Of a DNA stretch of 64,000 nucleotides, positions 61,731-64,000 are shown piece after piece. The notes beneath the pieces are model-generated. The model had not been told where the DNA came from and did no database searches. It saw nothing but the letters and a program-made list of their open reading frames with translations. Each line of letters begins with the position of its first letter. Within the stretch, counting starts at the first letter, position 1. This DNA is from Amycolatopsis endophytica (GTDB lineage Bacteria; Actinomycetota; Actinomycetes; Mycobacteriales; Pseudonocardiaceae): positions 1 to 64,000 of the forward strand of contig NZ_JACCFK010000002.1 of assembly GCF_013410405.1 (NCBI RefSeq), in the 5' to 3' direction. Made by a program: the position numbers and the translations under genes.

Positions 61731-63695
61731 GTGGCGATCAAGAAACCCGGCTGGGTCCCGACCACGACCGGAGCCGAGAAGGCGCGCATCACCGCGTTCG
61801 CGCGGGCGGCCGGCTCACGGACCGGTCTGCCGCTCGACGAGGACTACCGGAGCCTGTGGAAGTGGTCAGTGGACGACCCACAGGAGTTCTGGGCGCTCGT
61901 GTGGGACTACTTCGGACTGCCGGAGCGGCCTGCCGGCGGACCGGTACTCGTCGGGGATCGCATGCCGGACGTCGCCTGGTTCCCGGGCGCGGAGCTCAAT
62001 TTCGCGGCCGAGGTTCTCCAGCGGCGACAGGCGGATGCGGTCGCGGTGGTGACCATCGACGAGCGGTTCGTTCCCGTCGAGCTGACGTGGGGAGAGCTGA
62101 GGCGGCAGGTGGCGTCGGTCGCCGCGACGCTGCGGGAGCTCGGCGTCACCCGTGGCGACCGGGTGGTGGGGTATCTGCCCAACGGCGTGGAGGCGGTCGT
62201 CGCTCTGCTGGCGACCGCCAGCCTCGGCGCTGTGTGGAGCCTGTGCGGTCTCGACTACGCCGCCGACGCGGCCGTGGCCCGGCTGAGTCAGCTCGATCCG
62301 GCTGTGCTGATCGCGGGCGCGACATATGTGAACGCGGGCCGGTTGATCGACCGCGGTGCCGACGTCGAAAAGCTGCGTGCCTCGTTGCCATCGCTGCGGG
62401 CGACGATCACGCTCGACGGGCAGGCGGGCACGCTCGCGTGGGACTCCGCTGCCGGAACGGCGGACGCGCCCTTCGAACCCGTCCCCGTGTCGTTCGACCA
62501 TCCGCTGTGGGTGCTGTTCTCGTCCGGGACGACCGGGCGCCCCAAGGGGATCGTCCACGGCCACGGCGGGGTGACCCTCGAGTCGCGCAAGATCGGTGGC
62601 CTGCACCTGAACCTGCGTGCGGGGGACCGGGTCTTCTGGCACACCACGCCGAGCTGGATGATGTGGAACTTCCTCGTCGGCACGCTGCTGCTCGGCACGA
62701 CCATCGTGTGTTTCGAAGGCAATCCCGGCCACCCGGACACCGGGACGCTGTGGCGGCTGGCCGAACAACTCGACCTCACCCTGCTCGGCACCAGCCCCGC
62801 GTACCTGGCCGCCTGCCGGAAGAACGACACCGGCCCGGCCGGCCGGCGGTTCGGTTCGCTCACCACGGTCGGCGTCACTGGCTCGACGTTCCCCGCGGAC
62901 CTGCAGAGCTGGCTGTCCTGCCAGTTGGGGCCGCACGTGCAGGTTGCCTCGATGAGCGGGGGAACCGATGTGTGCACGGCCTTCGCCGGCCCCGCCCCCA
63001 ACGTCCAAGCGCGGGCAGGCGAGCTTTCCGCGCCATGTCTGGGCGTGGCGCTCGACTGCTACGACGACCGGGGCCGGCCGGTCCGGGACGAGGTCGGCGA
63101 GCTCGTGGTGCGTGCTCCGATGCCGTCGATGCCGCTCGGTTTCTGGGACGACCACGGCAAGCGCCGTTTTCGCGCCGCCTATTTCGAGCACTTCCCGGGA
63201 GTCTGGCGGCACGGTGACTGGGTGACGATCACCGGCCGCGGTTCTGTCGTGATCCACGGGCGGTCGGACGCGACGCTCAACCGTCACGGCATCCGCATGG
63301 GCAGCGCGGACATCACGGATCCGGTCGAGTCCCTTCCGCAGGTGGCCGAGGCGCTCGTCATCGGGGTCGAGGAGGGCAACGGTGGTTACTACATGCCGAT
63401 GTTCGTCCGACTCGCCGAGGGTTACCAGCTCGACCAGCAGCTGATCGACGAGATCCGGGCCACCATCCGCACCCGGACCTCGCCGCGCCACGTCCCGGAC
63501 GAGATCATCGCTGTTCCAGGCATCCCGCACACGCGAACGGGGAAGAAGCTGGAAGTTCCGCTCAAGCGGCTGTTCCGGGGAGAGGACGCGGAATCCGTTC
63601 TGGACCCGGCCAGTGTCGACGACCCCGGGCTTGTCGCCTGGTACTCCCGGTTCGCCAGCGGGCGTAGAGCACACGTGGACGGGATCCACGAGTAA
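61731..63695 (+). CDS. Acetoacetyl-CoA synthetase
   Basis: 654 residues from GTG 61731 with AGAAGGAG ten bases upstream. An ATG at 61707 overlapping the P450 stop is possible. Adenylate core VLFSSGTTGRPKGIVHGHGG, then SGGTDVCTAF, GRSDATLNRHGIRMG and C-terminal TRTGKKLEVP with the catalytic Lys. N-terminal LWKWSVDDPQEFWALVWDYF is characteristic of AcsA-like acetoacetyl-CoA synthetases. Presence at the end of the operon implies acetoacetate, or a similar 3-oxoacid, as a product. Confidence 0.92.
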   Translation: MAIKKPGWVPTTTGAEKARITAFARAAGSRTGLPLDEDYRSLWKWSVDDPQEFWALVWDYFGLPERPAGGPVLVGDRMPDVAWFPGAELNFAAEVLQRRQADAVAVVTIDERFVPVELTWGELRRQVASVAATLRELGVTRGDRVVGYLPNGVEAVVALLATASLGAVWSLCGLDYAADAAVARLSQLDPAVLIAGATYVNAGRLIDRGADVEKLRASLPSLRATITLDGQAGTLAWDSAAGTADAPFEPVPVSFDHPLWVLFSSGTTGRPKGIVHGHGGVTLESRKIGGLHLNLRAGDRVFWHTTPSWMMWNFLVGTLLLGTTIVCFEGNPGHPDTGTLWRLAEQLDLTLLGTSPAYLAACRKNDTGPAGRRFGSLTTVGVTGSTFPADLQSWLSCQLGPHVQVASMSGGTDVCTAFAGPAPNVQARAGELSAPCLGVALDCYDDRGRPVRDEVGELVVRAPMPSMPLGFWDDHGKRRFRAAYFEHFPGVWRHGDWVTITGRGSVVIHGRSDATLNRHGIRMGSADITDPVESLPQVAEALVIGVEEGNGGYYMPMFVRLAEGYQLDQQLIDEIRATIRTRTSPRHVPDEIIAVPGIPHTRTGKKLEVPLKRLFRGEDAESVLDPASVDDPGLVAWYSRFASGRRAHVDGIHE

Positions 63696-63957
63696 CGGTC
63701 GCGCGATTCGCGGGCGTCGGGTATCCGGCAAACGAGGGAAGGTGCGTCGTGCCGTTCAAGGCCGAGGGCCAGTATGGACGGCCTCGGGTGGCGCAGTAAA
63801 CCGCGCCGGCCACCAGCCCGGTCCGCCCCTTCATCGCGGGGCAGCACGGGCGCGTTCCACCCGGGTTGAAGGCCGAAGCGCACCGGCGTCCTTGCTCGCT
63901 GGTTCCCGACGCCCGCGGGGACAGCTTGTGCCTGTTCGCCAGGGCGGCGAAACCGGG

Positions 63958-63999
63958 CGGGTCCGTGGGCGCCACGAACCCGCGCCCCCCACGGACCCG
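63958..63999 (+). terminator. Long inverted repeat at the window end
   Basis: CGGGTCCGTGGG (63958-63969) and CCCACGGACCCG (63988-63999) are perfect 12-base arms with an 18-base loop, 262 bases after the synthetase stop. The 63696-63957 gap holds no supported gene. It may be a terminator for the aromatic operon or the edge of a repeat continuing outside. Confidence 0.45.
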
Positions 64000-64000
64000 T

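Noticed and set aside
63562..63975. Leftward 137-codon open frame at the right end
   Set aside because: Overlaps the 3' end of the acetoacetyl-CoA synthetase gene and has no ribosome site or family I could support.

Overview
The window is high-GC DNA with start codons, Shine-Dalgarno spacing and protein families typical of an actinomycete. The mix (LLM/F420-type oxidoreductase, MmyB-type XRE, WYL and FCD-GntR regulators, DUF35/lipid-transfer thiolase, P450 with a small 3Fe-4S ferredoxin) fits Pseudonocardiaceae such as Amycolatopsis or Pseudonocardia. The genus is inference. I saw no tRNA, rRNA, CRISPR array or intact insertion sequence.

Region 1 (1-14.6 kb) is part of a conjugative or integrative element. 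A type IV secretion-like operon runs rightward: pilin-like TrbC/VirB2, TrbL/VirB6-like channel (broken by many frameshifts), PrgI/VirB3-like, VirB4 ATPase, VirD4/TraG coupling protein, replication-relaxation protein and a muralytic protein. A leftward accessory set follows: a tandem winged-helix protein, two co-translated unknown proteins (one with a four-cysteine domain) and an HExxH/von Willebrand A protein. From 14.6 to 15.3 kb the sequence looks decayed and probably marks the element's inner edge.

Region 2 (15.3-42 kb) is an acyl-CoA catabolic island with two large operons facing each other. The rightward one (19.45-30.44 kb, IclR regulator beside it) encodes a MaoC-type hydratase, CitE-type lyase, aldehyde dehydrogenase, acyl-CoA dehydrogenase, family III CoA-transferase, crotonase, DUF35 protein, thiolase and two copies of a co-translated pair: a small SCP2-like protein plus an alpha/beta hydrolase. 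The leftward one (39.92-32.19 kb) has the same parts in another arrangement: acyl-CoA dehydrogenase, ADP-forming CoA ligase, a third SCP2-like/hydrolase pair, aldehyde dehydrogenase and a crotonase/3-hydroxyacyl-CoA dehydrogenase fusion. It diverges from an MHS transporter and FCD-GntR regulator across a perfect 14-bp palindrome. The thrice-repeated SCP2-like/hydrolase pair is the best candidate for an undescribed system: I infer that it releases or opens a substrate whose aldehyde or acid product is then oxidised, CoA-activated and beta-oxidised.

Region 3 (42-53.4 kb) is ordinary chromosomal content: aldo/keto reductase, XRE regulator, AlkC-like DNA glycosylase, TetR with its probable operator, secreted hydrolase, Ohr, two paralogous WYL regulators, SnoaL-like, saccharopine-dehydrogenase-like, MazG-like, GyrI-like and an SDR.

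Region 4 (53.9-63.7 kb) is a LysR-controlled operon: extradiol-type VOC dioxygenase, FAD monooxygenase, cyclase-family hydrolase, C-C bond hydrolase, ferredoxin, ferredoxin reductase, P450 and acetoacetyl-CoA synthetase. It looks like a complete route for hydroxylating and cleaving an aromatic or acyl-aromatic compound with acetoacetate as one product. Many genes in both catabolic regions overlap by the 4-base ATGA/GTGA arrangement, so translation is probably coupled.
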